The position numbers were made by a program, and so were the translations under genes. This document shows, piece by piece, positions 1 through 5,644 of a DNA stretch of 18,162 bases. This DNA comes from an uncultured bacterium (GTDB lineage Bacteria; Patescibacteriota; Minisyncoccia; Phycocordibacterales; PALSA-1337). The stretch is taken from NCBI GenBank assembly GCA_903868845.1, contig CAIPWS010000081.1:1-18162 (forward strand). Direction: 5' to 3'. The notes beneath the pieces are model-generated. The model did not search any database and was not told where the DNA came from. It saw only the letters and a program-made list of their open reading frames with translations. Each line of letters begins with the position of its first letter. Positions within the stretch are counted from its first letter, which is position 1.

Positions 1-381
1 CCAGGTACTTTCACTATAAGTGCATATGAGGAGGCTGTGACTATTTTGAAGCAACACGCAAAAGTTAAGTCCAATTTTCATTTTTTCGCTGGAAATAAGC
101 AGGATGCGGCAAATATTCTTGAGATTGGTGGCACTATGTCATTTACCGGAGTTATAACATTTGTTCACGATTATGATGCTGTCATAAAGCACATACCTTT
201 CGATCGTATTATGACAGAAACAGATTGTCCTTTTGTTTCACCGGTTCCTTATAGAGGAAAAAGAAATGAGCCTACTTATGTTGTAGAGGTCGTAAAGGCG
301 ATAACTAGGATTAGGGGAGATGGTGATATGGCCACCTCCAAGCAATTACTCGAAAATGCCGTGAACTTTTTTGGTTTGTAG
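1..381 (+). CDS. tatD: TatD-family metal-dependent hydrolase, 3' part
   Basis: The reading frame is open from base 1 and gives the C-terminal 126 residues of a TatD-type nuclease; the 5' part lies outside the window. Visible family marks are the H-F-F-A-G segment (the family's HxF/CxG metal-binding His), the GG-T-x-S-F-T-G strand, and the strongly conserved ETDCPF segment, whose Asp is the last metal ligand, followed by P-V-P-Y-R-G-K-R-N-E-P. TatD proteins are TIM-barrel metal-dependent DNases/hydrolases acting in DNA repair or turnover. The natural start is not visible; an internal GTG at 37 is not a real start because conserved sequence continues upstream of it. Family assignment is firm; exact substrate is unknown. 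Confidence 0.92.
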   Translation, partial: PGTFTISAYEEAVTILKQHAKVKSNFHFFAGNKQDAANILEIGGTMSFTGVITFVHDYDAVIKHIPFDRIMTETDCPFVSPVPYRGKRNEPTYVVEVVKAITRIRGDGDMATSKQLLENAVNFFGL

Positions 382-382
382 T

Positions 383-402
383 AGTTCCTTAAGAACTTTT
401 TA
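383..402 (+). terminator. weak intrinsic terminator after tatD
   Basis: Immediately after the tatD stop, AGTTC (383-387) pairs with GAACT (393-397) around a CTTAA loop and is followed by a run of five T. The stem is only 5 bp and AT-rich, so it is a weak candidate; the following 40 bases are also T-rich. Confidence 0.35.
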
Positions 403-435
403 ACAGTTTTTATTATTTTTTATCAAAATTTTATC

Positions 436-512
436 AAAATTTGATTTCTTTTTGAACGTTTCTTAATAATTTTTTTATCAAAATTTGAACATTTCTTCAT
501 TAAAATTTTATC
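436..512 (+). repeat. 77-bp A-tract-phased element, copy 1
   Basis: This stretch matches 15269-15345 without gaps at 65 of 77 positions by hand count. It contains seven A/T tracts whose centres are about 11 bases apart (roughly 439, 451, 461, 473, 483, 494, 505), the spacing expected of intrinsically bent DNA. It also has an internal near-repeat with a 33-base offset (TTTGAACGTTTCTT then TTTGAACATTTCTT). It lies in the 322-bp gap between tatD and rpsF. A CATAAT hexamer at 522-527 just downstream could be a -10. The rest of the gap (513-616) shows only short hairpin-capable words (ACCTCT/AGAGGT at about 535-560) and no gene that I can support. Confidence 0.7.
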
Positions 513-616
513 TCTTTGCCTCATAATTGAGCTACCTCTAATAAAGCCATTGCAGAGGTTACTATTTTGTGTTAGTCTCATGGCATTACAAGTAATCGCA
601 GTAAGTTCCTGATTTC

Positions 617-703
617 TTGAATAAATGGCTTAATAAGGCCATATTCCAGAGAAAGGGATTCCGTAGATTTATTTCAAACGGAGCACTGACTGCACAACAA
701 ACT
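617..703 (+). promoter_or_regulatory. structured rpsF leader, possible bS6:bS18 binding site
   Basis: The leader before rpsF contains two hairpins. ATGG-CTT (625-631) pairs with AAG-CCAT (635-642) with one bulged G. ATTCC (643-647) pairs with GGGAT (655-659), and a TCCG follows at once, with CCG at 661-663. In many bacteria the rpsF leader carries a motif with a conserved CCG that binds the bS6:bS18 complex and gives feedback control. The resemblance here is only by hand folding, so the assignment is tentative. The same bases are open in the rpsF frame back to a TTG at 617, so they could alternatively encode an N-terminal extension. Confidence 0.25.
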
Positions 704-1252
704 ATGGACGAAACACAAAGTGATGTTCGTGTGAACGTGTATGAGATCGGGTATTTGCTAGTTTCTTCGGTTCCTGAGGAGAAAGTCGCTTCAGAGGCTG
801 AGGCTGTTAAGAGTATTATAACAAAAGCAGGTGCTTCAGTTATCGCTGAAGAGACTCCTCACTCAGAACGTCTAGCTTATACTATGCGCAAGAAGACTGT
901 TTCTGGTTCGTACGACAAGTACGATTCAGCTTATTTCGGATGGATCAAGTTCGAAGTTGCTTCAAATGTTATAGAATCAATAAAGACTTCAGTAGAGATT
1001 CACCCAACAGTTTTGAGAATGCTTATGATCTCAACAGTCAAAGAAAATACTTATCTAGGTAAGCGTGCTATTGCTATAGCTGAGGATTTTTCACCATCTG
1101 TAAAGAAAAATGGTGGAGACAAGTCTTCTGTAGCAGAGAGAGCTCCATTTACTATCACAAAGGCGGTAGAAGATGAGAAGGTGGCCCCTTCAGCTCCAGC
1201 AACAGTAGAGGACATGGACAAGAGTATCGATGCAATGGTCAAAGAGGTGTAA
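704..1252 (+). CDS. rpsF: 30S ribosomal protein bS6
   Basis: The protein (182 aa from ATG 704) has the bS6 ferredoxin-like fold. It starts with Y-E-I-G-Y-L-L-V, then the helix E-E-K-V-A-S-E-A-E-A-V, the E-R-L-A-Y-T strand, G-S-Y-D-K-Y, and I-K-F-E-V followed by the P-T-V-L-R-M-L-M edge. bS6 binds bS18 on the 30S platform. I chose ATG 704 because the family begins only a few residues before the YEIGYLL strand; a TTG at 617 would add 29 non-homologous residues. The last 60 residues or so (K/S/P/A-rich, ending acidic) are an extension beyond the usual ~100-aa bS6 core. No Shine-Dalgarno is evident. First gene of a classical rpsF-ssb-rpsR operon. Confidence 0.93.
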   Translation: MDETQSDVRVNVYEIGYLLVSSVPEEKVASEAEAVKSIITKAGASVIAEETPHSERLAYTMRKKTVSGSYDKYDSAYFGWIKFEVASNVIESIKTSVEIHPTVLRMLMISTVKENTYLGKRAIAIAEDFSPSVKKNGGDKSSVAERAPFTITKAVEDEKVAPSAPATVEDMDKSIDAMVKEV

Positions 1253-1279
1253 GAATATTAAATCTTAAACCAAAAAATT

Positions 1280-1729
1280 ATGTATCTAAACAAAGTATTT
1301 ATTATAGGAAATCTGACTCGTGATCCAGAGCTAAAGGCTTTACCATCTGGTATAAAAGTCTGTAGCTTCAGCATGGCCACAAACCGCGTTTACAAGAATA
1401 AGGATGGTCAGCGTCAGGATGCTTCAGAATTTCACAATATCGTCGCATTTGGCAGAGTCGCAGAACTTACAGCACAGTACCTTAAGAAGGGTGCACAAGC
1501 TCTTATAGAAGGTCGTATGCAGACTCGCTCATGGGAAGCCGACGGTCAGAAGAAGTATCGCACAGAGATAGTCGCAGACACTATACAGTTTGGCTCTAAG
1601 CCAGCGGGAGGTTCAGGTGCGCCAGCAACAGGTGGTAAGAAGGGAGCAGAGGAGCCAGCACCGATAGAGTCAGGAGACAAGATAGATTATCCAAGTGAGG
1701 AGATTAACCCAGACGATATACCATTTTAG
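1280..1729 (+). CDS. ssb: single-stranded DNA-binding protein
   Basis: A 149-aa SSB with the OB fold in residues 1-105: the opening M-Y-L-N-K-V-F-I-I-G-N-L-T-R-D-P-E, the F-H-N-I-V-A-F-G-R strand and the Y-L-K-K-G-A-Q-A-L-I-E-G-R segment are diagnostic. A Gly/Ala/Pro-rich flexible linker (about 107-130) leads to an acidic tip ending D-D-I-P-F, the C-terminal peptide through which SSB recruits replication and repair proteins. It sits 27 bases after rpsF and 56 bases before rpsR. The start is fixed by the conserved MYLNKV. Confidence 0.96.
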   Translation: MYLNKVFIIGNLTRDPELKALPSGIKVCSFSMATNRVYKNKDGQRQDASEFHNIVAFGRVAELTAQYLKKGAQALIEGRMQTRSWEADGQKKYRTEIVADTIQFGSKPAGGSGAPATGGKKGAEEPAPIESGDKIDYPSEEINPDDIPF

Positions 1730-1731
1730 GA

Positions 1732-1760
1732 AATTAGACAATTATACTATTCAACAATTA
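1732..1760 (+). repeat. 29-bp spacer repeat, copy 1
   Basis: The ssb-rpsR spacer begins with AATTAGACAAT followed by TATTCAACAATT; the same order recurs at 1998-2026 in the rpsR spacer (25 of 29 identical). Related words (AACTATT, ACAATTAAAC) recur around 2478-2517 on the other strand, 3093-3125 and 13325-13350. This looks like a family of AT-rich spacer sequence; function unknown. Confidence 0.5.
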
Positions 1761-1785
1761 AACTATTAAAAAATAAAGAAATATC

Positions 1786-1989
1786 ATGAAAAAACAATGT
1801 TACTTTAATCAACACAATATTAGTCACATCGACTACAAGGACACAGAGGTCTTGAAGAAGTTCGTCAATCCTCATGGTCGTATGATCAGCCGCAAGCGCA
1901 CAGGCATATCTGCGAAGTACCAGCGCCAGTTGGCTACAGCGGTCAAGCGAGCAAGATTTATGGGTTTGCTTCCATATGTTGCGAGGTAA
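1786..1989 (+). CDS. rpsR: 30S ribosomal protein bS18
   Basis: A 67-aa protein with the bS18 core: the Y-K-D segment, [24 protein letters not shown] and the terminal [10 protein letters not shown] helix. bS18 sits next to bS6 on the 30S platform. Length is at the normal short end. Gene order rpsF-ssb-rpsR is the classical bacterial arrangement and suggests one transcript. No Shine-Dalgarno is seen before the ATG (AAGAAATATC precedes it). Confidence 0.96.
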   Translation: MKKQCYFNQHNISHIDYKDTEVLKKFVNPHGRMISRKRTGISAKYQRQLATAVKRARFMGLLPYVAR

Positions 1990-1997
1990 GGTCTAGC

Positions 1998-2026
1998 AAT
2001 TAGACAATATAACTATTCAACAATTG
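1998..2026 (+). repeat. 29-bp spacer repeat, copy 2
   Basis: Second copy of the spacer element described at 1732-1760, differing at four positions. It fills almost the whole 38-bp gap between rpsR and the four-helix-bundle gene and ends two bases before that gene's ATG, so it forms its translation initiation region. Confidence 0.5.
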
Positions 2027-2027
2027 A

Positions 2028-2399
2028 ATGGTATACAAAAGGTTCGAAGAACTGCCTGTCTGGCAAGATGCTAGAAGGATAGTGAGTTCGATCTATGGAT
2101 TAATAACCATAAATGAAAAACTGCGCAAAGATTTTTCTTTGGCCGACCAGCTTAAAAGGGCTAGTTATTCTATTGTGTTGAATATAGCAGAGGGTTTTGA
2201 AAGAAAAACCAACAAAGAATTTGCATATTTCTTAAATATTGCAAAAGGCTCGGCGGGAGAGGTGCGCTCAATACTTTATATTATCGAGGATATTGGTTAT
2301 GTGAATGAGTCCGGATTAGTTCAACTTCGATGTGAAATTGAAATGATTTCTACTCAACTTTCCAATTTTCGGTCATTTATTTTAACGATGTCGCACTAA
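2028..2399 (+). CDS. four-helix-bundle protein (23S rRNA IVS type)
   Basis: A 123-aa all-helical protein with the family marks F-E-E-L-P-V-W-Q-D-A-R at the N-terminus, D-Q-L-K-R-A-S-Y-S-I-V-L-N-I-A-E-G in the second helix, F-L-N-I-A-K-G-S-A-G-E-V-R-S in the third, and a fourth helix at about 95-120. The family was first noticed in intervening sequences of 23S rRNA genes and is frequent as a chromosomal gene in CPR bacteria; its biochemical role is not established. It lies 38 bases after rpsR on the same strand and probably shares its transcript, ending before the hairpin at 2432. The start ATG is fixed by the short distance to the conserved FEELPVW. Confidence 0.88.
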   Translation: MVYKRFEELPVWQDARRIVSSIYGLITINEKLRKDFSLADQLKRASYSIVLNIAEGFERKTNKEFAYFLNIAKGSAGEVRSILYIIEDIGYVNESGLVQLRCEIEMISTQLSNFRSFILTMSH

Positions 2400-2431
2400 T
2401 AGTTATAGGTCTTGATGGTTGATTACAAAAA

Positions 2432-2471
2432 AACCATGGAACTAAGGATTTCCCTTAATTGTTTCATGGTT
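2432..2471. terminator. bidirectional intrinsic terminator
   Basis: AACCATGGAAC (2432-2442) pairs with GTTTCATGGTT (2461-2471) with one G-T wobble, and TAAGG pairs further in with CCTTA. On the plus strand it is followed by ATTTTGTTT; on the minus strand the run of seven A at 2427-2433 becomes a U-tract. It lies between the convergent four-helix-bundle gene and efp and can end transcription from both sides. Confidence 0.8.
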
Positions 2472-2514
2472 ATTTTGTTTAATTGTTACTTGTTTGAATA
2501 GTTCAATCGTTGAA

Positions 2515-3087
2515 TTACTTCCCGACTCTCTCACGGTACTCACCACTTTCCGTGTTTATTCTGATAACATCACCCTCATTTACGAATAGGGGAACGTTTA
2601 TGGTTGCTCCAGTCTCTAGAACTACAGTTTTCTGACCACCAGTAGCAGTATCACCCTTAATTCCTGGAGGAGCTTCGGTAACCTTCAATTCTGCAGTGAT
2701 TGGCATGTTGAAACTCATAGGAGTATCTCTGAAAAGAAGTTGCTCTACTACAGTATTTGGTTTTAGGAATTTTCCCTGTAGACCAACCTGAGCCTCAGTG
2801 ACTTTGAAACGCTTTGAAGGATCTTCAGACTCGCAGAACCACCATTCACCACGGCTGTTGTAGAGGTACTTCACTTCACGGGTTTCAATCTCGGCTTCTT
2901 CTACCTTATCTGATACATGGAATGAATACTCAGTTACCTTACCAGTCATGAGGTTTTTTAGCTTTGTTGCATTTACTGGCTTACGCTGTTGTTTGCGAAA
3001 AACATGCGAAGATATGACTTCGAATGGTTGTCCTTCATGGACGATGTATTTCTTTTCTGTGACCTCACTGTATTCTAGGAGTGCCAT
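2515..3087 (-). CDS. efp: translation elongation factor P
   Basis: A 190-aa three-domain EF-P: a KOW-like N-terminal barrel (about 1-65), a central OB domain (66-127) and the C-terminal OB domain (128-190) with the family signature I-N-V-P-L-F-V-N-E-G-D-V-I-R-I-N-T-x-x-G-E-Y. EF-P relieves ribosomes stalled at polyproline. The usual P-G-K-G tip loop that carries the modified Lys or Arg is absent: the equivalent loop reads F30-R-K-Q-Q-R-K-P37 and is one residue shorter than the E. coli loop, so the residue entering the peptidyl-transferase centre would be Arg35 or Lys36. No modifying enzyme gene is in view. The ATG is fixed by the domain start; no Shine-Dalgarno is seen. Confidence 0.94.
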   Translation of the reverse strand: MALLEYSEVTEKKYIVHEGQPFEVISSHVFRKQQRKPVNATKLKNLMTGKVTEYSFHVSDKVEEAEIETREVKYLYNSRGEWWFCESEDPSKRFKVTEAQVGLQGKFLKPNTVVEQLLFRDTPMSFNMPITAELKVTEAPPGIKGDTATGGQKTVVLETGATINVPLFVNEGDVIRINTESGEYRERVGK

Positions 3088-3174
3088 GGGTATTGAAAAT
3101 TTAAACTATTAAATCATTAACTATTAAGTGATTGAGCCATTCTAGCCGAGGATGGGGGATTAGGCAAGGGAATA

Positions 3175-3204
3175 AAAATCGGCAGCCGTGTGGCCGCCGA
3201 TTTT
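3175..3204 (-). terminator. intrinsic terminator of the 37-aa gene
   Basis: AAAATCGGC (3175-3183) pairs perfectly with GCCGATTTT (3196-3204), and GCC (3185-3187) pairs with GGC (3192-3194) inside. Read on the minus strand the hairpin ends in TTTTTA. It lies 14 bases after the stop of the small gene at 3219-3332. On the plus strand the T-run is shorter and there is no gene to terminate. Confidence 0.85.
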
Positions 3205-3218
3205 CGTCACTGCGATGA

Positions 3219-3332
3219 TTACTGGTCACCATAGAGGTAGACCTGAAAGAGTGGATCGGATGCAAGACATTCTTCCCAACGACATGTCGCCAGCACCAAA
3301 TAAGTCCGTCCTCCAACGTAGACGGGAGCCAT
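3219..3332 (-). CDS. 37-aa small protein of unknown function
   Basis: A short gene on the minus strand: ATG at 3332, TAA at 3219. It is supported by a GAGG Shine-Dalgarno five bases before the ATG (rare in this window), by the strong terminator 14 bases after the stop, and by a natural-looking protein (starts M-A-P-V-Y-V-G-G-R-T, ends F-Q-V-Y-L-Y-G-D-Q) with Cys17 and Cys22 as a C-x4-C pair next to R-W-E-E. The frame is open 17 codons further upstream but has no other start codon there. A longer frame (3101-3397) overlaps it, but that frame runs through the terminator into spacer DNA. The region looks more G+C-rich than its surroundings. It follows the toxin gene by 90 bases and may be co-transcribed. 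No family recognised. Confidence 0.7.
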   Translation of the reverse strand: MAPVYVGGRTYLVLATCRWEECLASDPLFQVYLYGDQ

Positions 3333-3422
3333 TGTACCTCGTATACATCCTGTTTCAGATTGACGTCGTGATTCACTCCGTTGTTAAAGGTTGCCAATAA
3401 TATCCACTGAATATTTCAAGAC

Positions 3423-3671
3423 CTATTTCTTGTATGCCTTATCACGACGCTCAATCGTAGTAATATATAGTATTCCTTCACTGAGTTTGAAATATACTCT
3501 ATAACTTCCTACCCTGAAACAATGCAGATTCCTTGTAGTGATGTATTTTGCAAATAGTAGGGGATTGGGTTGTTGCGCGAAGAATCTCATTTTCTCAGCT
3601 ATTCGTATTTGATATAGCACATCCAAAGAGGTGAGCTGGCCAGCAGCTTTATAACTGTAAATTATACGCAT
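3423..3671 (-). CDS. RelE/ParE-type toxin
   Basis: An 82-aa protein with the RelE/ParE fold pattern: N-terminal helices with A-E-K-M-R-F-F-A-Q-Q-P-N-P-L-L-F-A-K, then L-H-C-F-R-V-G-S-Y-R-V-Y-F-K, and the final strand L-Y-I-T-T-I-E-R-R-D-K-A-Y. Members are ribosome-dependent mRNA endonucleases (RelE) or gyrase poisons (ParE); the sequence alone does not decide which. It lies 18 bases after the antitoxin gene and is transcribed with it from the promoter at 3933-3960. Length is normal and the C-terminal Arg/Tyr residues are present, so it looks intact. Confidence 0.85.
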   Translation of the reverse strand: MRIIYSYKAAGQLTSLDVLYQIRIAEKMRFFAQQPNPLLFAKYITTRNLHCFRVGSYRVYFKLSEGILYITTIERRDKAYKK

Positions 3672-3689
3672 ATTCTATTGTAGTTTAGG

Positions 3690-3923
3690 TTATAATCCCA
3701 GCTTTTTGAACAATGCCTCTTGTGAAATGACACGTCCATTAGCAATATCATCCAGGGCTTCGGCGGTATCACGATCAACAACACGTACTTGTATATCACC
3801 ATCGAGATATGCTCGTGCTGAAAAATTAAGGACATCGCTTAGTGTGAGACCTTCAGCGCGTGCTTTTTTCATTGTTGCGTTTTTAATTTTCGTGTTCATG
3901 TTGAATATTGTTTTACTGGTCAT
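3690..3923 (-). CDS. RelB-like antitoxin
   Basis: A 77-aa protein opening M-T-S-K-T-I-F-N-M-N-T-K-I-K, a ribbon-helix-helix N-terminus typical of RelB/DinJ-like antitoxins, with the helix G-L-T-L-S-D-V-L-N-F-S-A-R-A-Y-L at 25-40 and a C-terminal toxin-binding tail. The ribbon-helix-helix dimer normally binds the promoter palindrome and represses the operon together with the toxin. The start is set by the conserved TIFNM segment; the ATG then lies only about three bases from the expected transcription start, so the mRNA may be leaderless. Confidence 0.85.
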   Translation of the reverse strand: MTSKTIFNMNTKIKNATMKKARAEGLTLSDVLNFSARAYLDGDIQVRVVDRDTAEALDDIANGRVISQEALFKKLGL

Positions 3924-3931
3924 AATAATAA

Positions 3932-3960
3932 TAGTATATATCTTATATATACGATGTCAA
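3932..3960 (-). promoter_or_regulatory. toxin-antitoxin promoter with operator palindrome
   Basis: On the minus strand a perfect TTGACA (-35, 3955-3960) is followed by 16 bases and TATACT (-10, 3933-3938). An inverted repeat covers the spacer and -10: TAGTATATAT (3932-3941) and ATATATACGA (3945-3954), 9 of 10 pairs around a 3-base centre. This is the strongest sigma70-type promoter in the window, and the palindrome is placed where the antitoxin would block RNA polymerase. The -10 ends 9 bases before the antitoxin ATG. Confidence 0.8.
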
Positions 3961-3971
3961 GATACCAGAAT

Positions 3972-3998
3972 AGCCCGGTCCTCGACTAGAACCAGGCT
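3972..3998 (-). terminator. hairpin after recA, probable terminator
   Basis: Read on the minus strand, AGCCTGGT pairs with ACCGGGCT (8 bp with one G-U) around an 11-base loop, 22 bases after the recA stop. The following bases (ATTCTGG) are not U-rich, so this is at best an imperfect intrinsic terminator. It separates recA from the toxin-antitoxin promoter. Confidence 0.4.
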
Positions 3999-4019
3999 TA
4001 CTGGATCCATAGTTACAAA

Positions 4020-5120
4020 TTACTCCGCACCCAACTTTTCTCTTATCTTCACTAGAATTTCATCACGTTTTGCAGGGTTTTCTTTCAAGAATTGACGAGT
4101 AGCGTCATAACCACGACCAAGCTTCTCTTCGCCGAAAGAGTAGGAAGCACCGGACTTGGCGACGATACCGAACTTCTCACCAAGGGCGATGATTTCACCT
4201 TCTTGAGAAATGCCTTCATTGTACATGAGGTCAAATTCTGTTTGTTTGAATGGCGCTGCGACTTTATTTTTTACAACTTTGACACGAACACGTCCTCCCA
4301 TGATCTCTTCACCTTTCTTGATCTGTGCGATACGACGAATGTCTAGACGAACTGAACAGTAGAATTTCAACGCTTTACCTCCAGGAGTCGTTTCTGGATT
4401 TCCGAACATGACGCCGATCTGCATACGAATCTGGTTGATGAATATGACGACGGTCTTGGAGCGCGCAACTATAGCTGTAAGTTTGCGAAGTGCTTGTGAC
4501 ATAAGACGTGCTTGAGTTCCGACATGAAAGGCACCCATGTCTCCTTCGATTTCTGCACGAGGAGTCAAAGCAGCGACAGAGTCGATGACGATAACATCCA
4601 TCTTGTTTGTGCGAATGAGGCTTTCTACGATATCGAGTGCTTGTTCACCTGTATCTGGTTGAGAGATGAGAAGTTCTTCTATCTTCACACCGATCTTCTT
4701 TGAGTATTCAGGATCCATAGCATGTTCAGCATCTATGTATGCGCAAACACCACCACGCTTCTGTGCTTCTGCTACAGCGTGCAGTGCGAGAGTTGTTTTA
4801 CCAGAAGATTCTGGACCAAATATTTCGATGATACGTCCGCGAGGGAAGCCGCCGATACCAAGTGCCCAGTCGAGACCTATTGATCCTGTTGGAATAACGT
4901 CGACATCTACACGAGCCTTGTCACCAAGTTTCATGATTGCTTCTTCACCAAACTTTGTACGAATACTATCCAACGCATCGCTTATCTCTGACATAGACTT
5001 CGACACACGTGCACCACTTTTACTTTCAGAATCCTCTTTCCTCTTTTCACTTTCAACTTTTTTACCTTCTATCATTTCTTTTTTTGTATCTTTTTGACTT
5101 TCTTTTGAGTTTTTTACCAT
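4020..5120 (-). CDS. recA: RecA recombinase
   Basis: A 366-aa RecA from ATG 5120. Clear marks are the Walker A G-P-E-S-S-G-K-T (about 102-109), [22 protein letters not shown] (Walker B region), F-I-N-Q-I-R (loop 2 region) and the P-G-G-K-A-L-K-F-Y segment. It forms filaments on single-stranded DNA for strand exchange and SOS signalling. The core starts near residue 43; before it is a ~40-residue Lys/Glu/Ser-rich extension not found in E. coli RecA. The C-terminus ends at I-R-E-K-L-G-A-E and lacks the long acidic tail of E. coli RecA. A GTG at 5189 would lengthen the frame by 23 residues and overlap the upstream stop; I prefer ATG 5120. Probably in one transcript with the upstream Ig-like gene. 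Confidence 0.95.
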   Translation of the reverse strand: MVKNSKESQKDTKKEMIEGKKVESEKRKEDSESKSGARVSKSMSEISDALDSIRTKFGEEAIMKLGDKARVDVDVIPTGSIGLDWALGIGGFPRGRIIEIFGPESSGKTTLALHAVAEAQKRGGVCAYIDAEHAMDPEYSKKIGVKIEELLISQPDTGEQALDIVESLIRTNKMDVIVIDSVAALTPRAEIEGDMGAFHVGTQARLMSQALRKLTAIVARSKTVVIFINQIRMQIGVMFGNPETTPGGKALKFYCSVRLDIRRIAQIKKGEEIMGGRVRVKVVKNKVAAPFKQTEFDLMYNEGISQEGEIIALGEKFGIVAKSGASYSFGEEKLGRGYDATRQFLKENPAKRDEILVKIREKLGAE

Positions 5121-5175
5121 ATTGAATATGCTCTTTATTTTTATAAGAGGTGGGCTTGAATACATAATATCATAG

Positions 5176-5538
5176 TCAATTGTTTGCACCCACTATGACA
5201 ATATCGGTTTCTGTGTTGCGATCAAACTGGTCGGTTGCTCGCAGTGTCAGCTTGTTAATTCCTGGAAAAACAACGAGTGTCTGCTTGAAATTACCTTGTT
5301 CATCTATGGATACCGCGCCGCCATTTATAGTCAGATTGTGGGCTCTTTCTATCATCCCCACGATATCCACAGTTGGAGAGGATATAACAGCACCATTGGT
5401 TGGAGCGGTGAGGTCTATCTTTGGACCCTTGGCATAAGCCATAGAACGCGCTATAGCGTAAGAAATGATAAGTACAGCGACTATCACCATAGAGGATATT
5501 TTTATAAGTCTTAATGTTGCTGTGCGGGTGAGGTTCAT
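5176..5538 (-). CDS. membrane-anchored Ig-like domain protein
   Basis: A 120-aa protein with a basic N-terminus and one membrane segment at about 14-32 ([14 protein letters not shown]), then an extracytoplasmic beta-sandwich. The segment [21 protein letters not shown] and later [13 protein letters not shown] follow the Glucodextranase_B/FlgD-like Ig pattern. It ends 55 bases before the recA ATG on the same strand, so the two are probably co-transcribed, an arrangement for which I see no functional reason. A possible promoter lies upstream (TTGACC at 5574-5579, weak -10 at 5551-5556). Cellular role unknown. Confidence 0.7.
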   Translation of the reverse strand: MNLTRTATLRLIKISSMVIVAVLIISYAIARSMAYAKGPKIDLTAPTNGAVISSPTVDIVGMIERAHNLTINGGAVSIDEQGNFKQTLVVFPGINKLTLRATDQFDRNTETDIVIVGANN

Positions 5539-5629
5539 TTGTGTGGAAATGTATTGGCGACAACTGTGTGCCTGGTCAATAGGCCAAGTATATATAAAGA
5601 GGGAGGAATTACAAGTGAAGCTTTGATTG

Positions 5630-5638
5630 TGCTATTAT
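5630..5638 (+). promoter_or_regulatory. extended -10 promoter directly before the DUF5674 start
   Basis: TGCTATTAT (TG-n-TATTAT, extended -10) ends six bases before the ATG at 5645, so the expected transcription start is at or next to the A of the start codon. No good -35 is present (TTACAA at 18 bases is weak). A GGAGG at 5612-5616 is followed by a GTG and a stop after three codons, so it does not serve this gene. Confidence 0.5.
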
Positions 5639-5644
5639 TTATTT

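Noticed and set aside
1051..1242. Minus-strand frames inside rpsF, recA, ftsK and the surface genes
   Set aside because: They lie opposite well-supported genes, have no ribosome-binding sites or family marks, and their composition mirrors the sense codons.
3101..3397. 98-aa minus-strand frame (and a 70-aa plus-strand frame at 3188-3400)
   Set aside because: The minus frame begins with TTG, runs through the strong terminator at 3175-3204 and ends in AT-rich spacer. The 37-aa frame in a different phase has an ATG, a Shine-Dalgarno and a stop just before that terminator.
5121..5189. GTG start for recA 23 codons upstream
   Set aside because: It overlaps the stop of the preceding gene and adds non-conserved residues; ATG 5120 is a better start.
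5612..5632. GGAGG followed by GTG-AAG-CTT-TGA as a leader peptide
   Set aside because: A three-codon frame upstream of the proposed transcription start would not be in the mRNA; it is probably a chance match.
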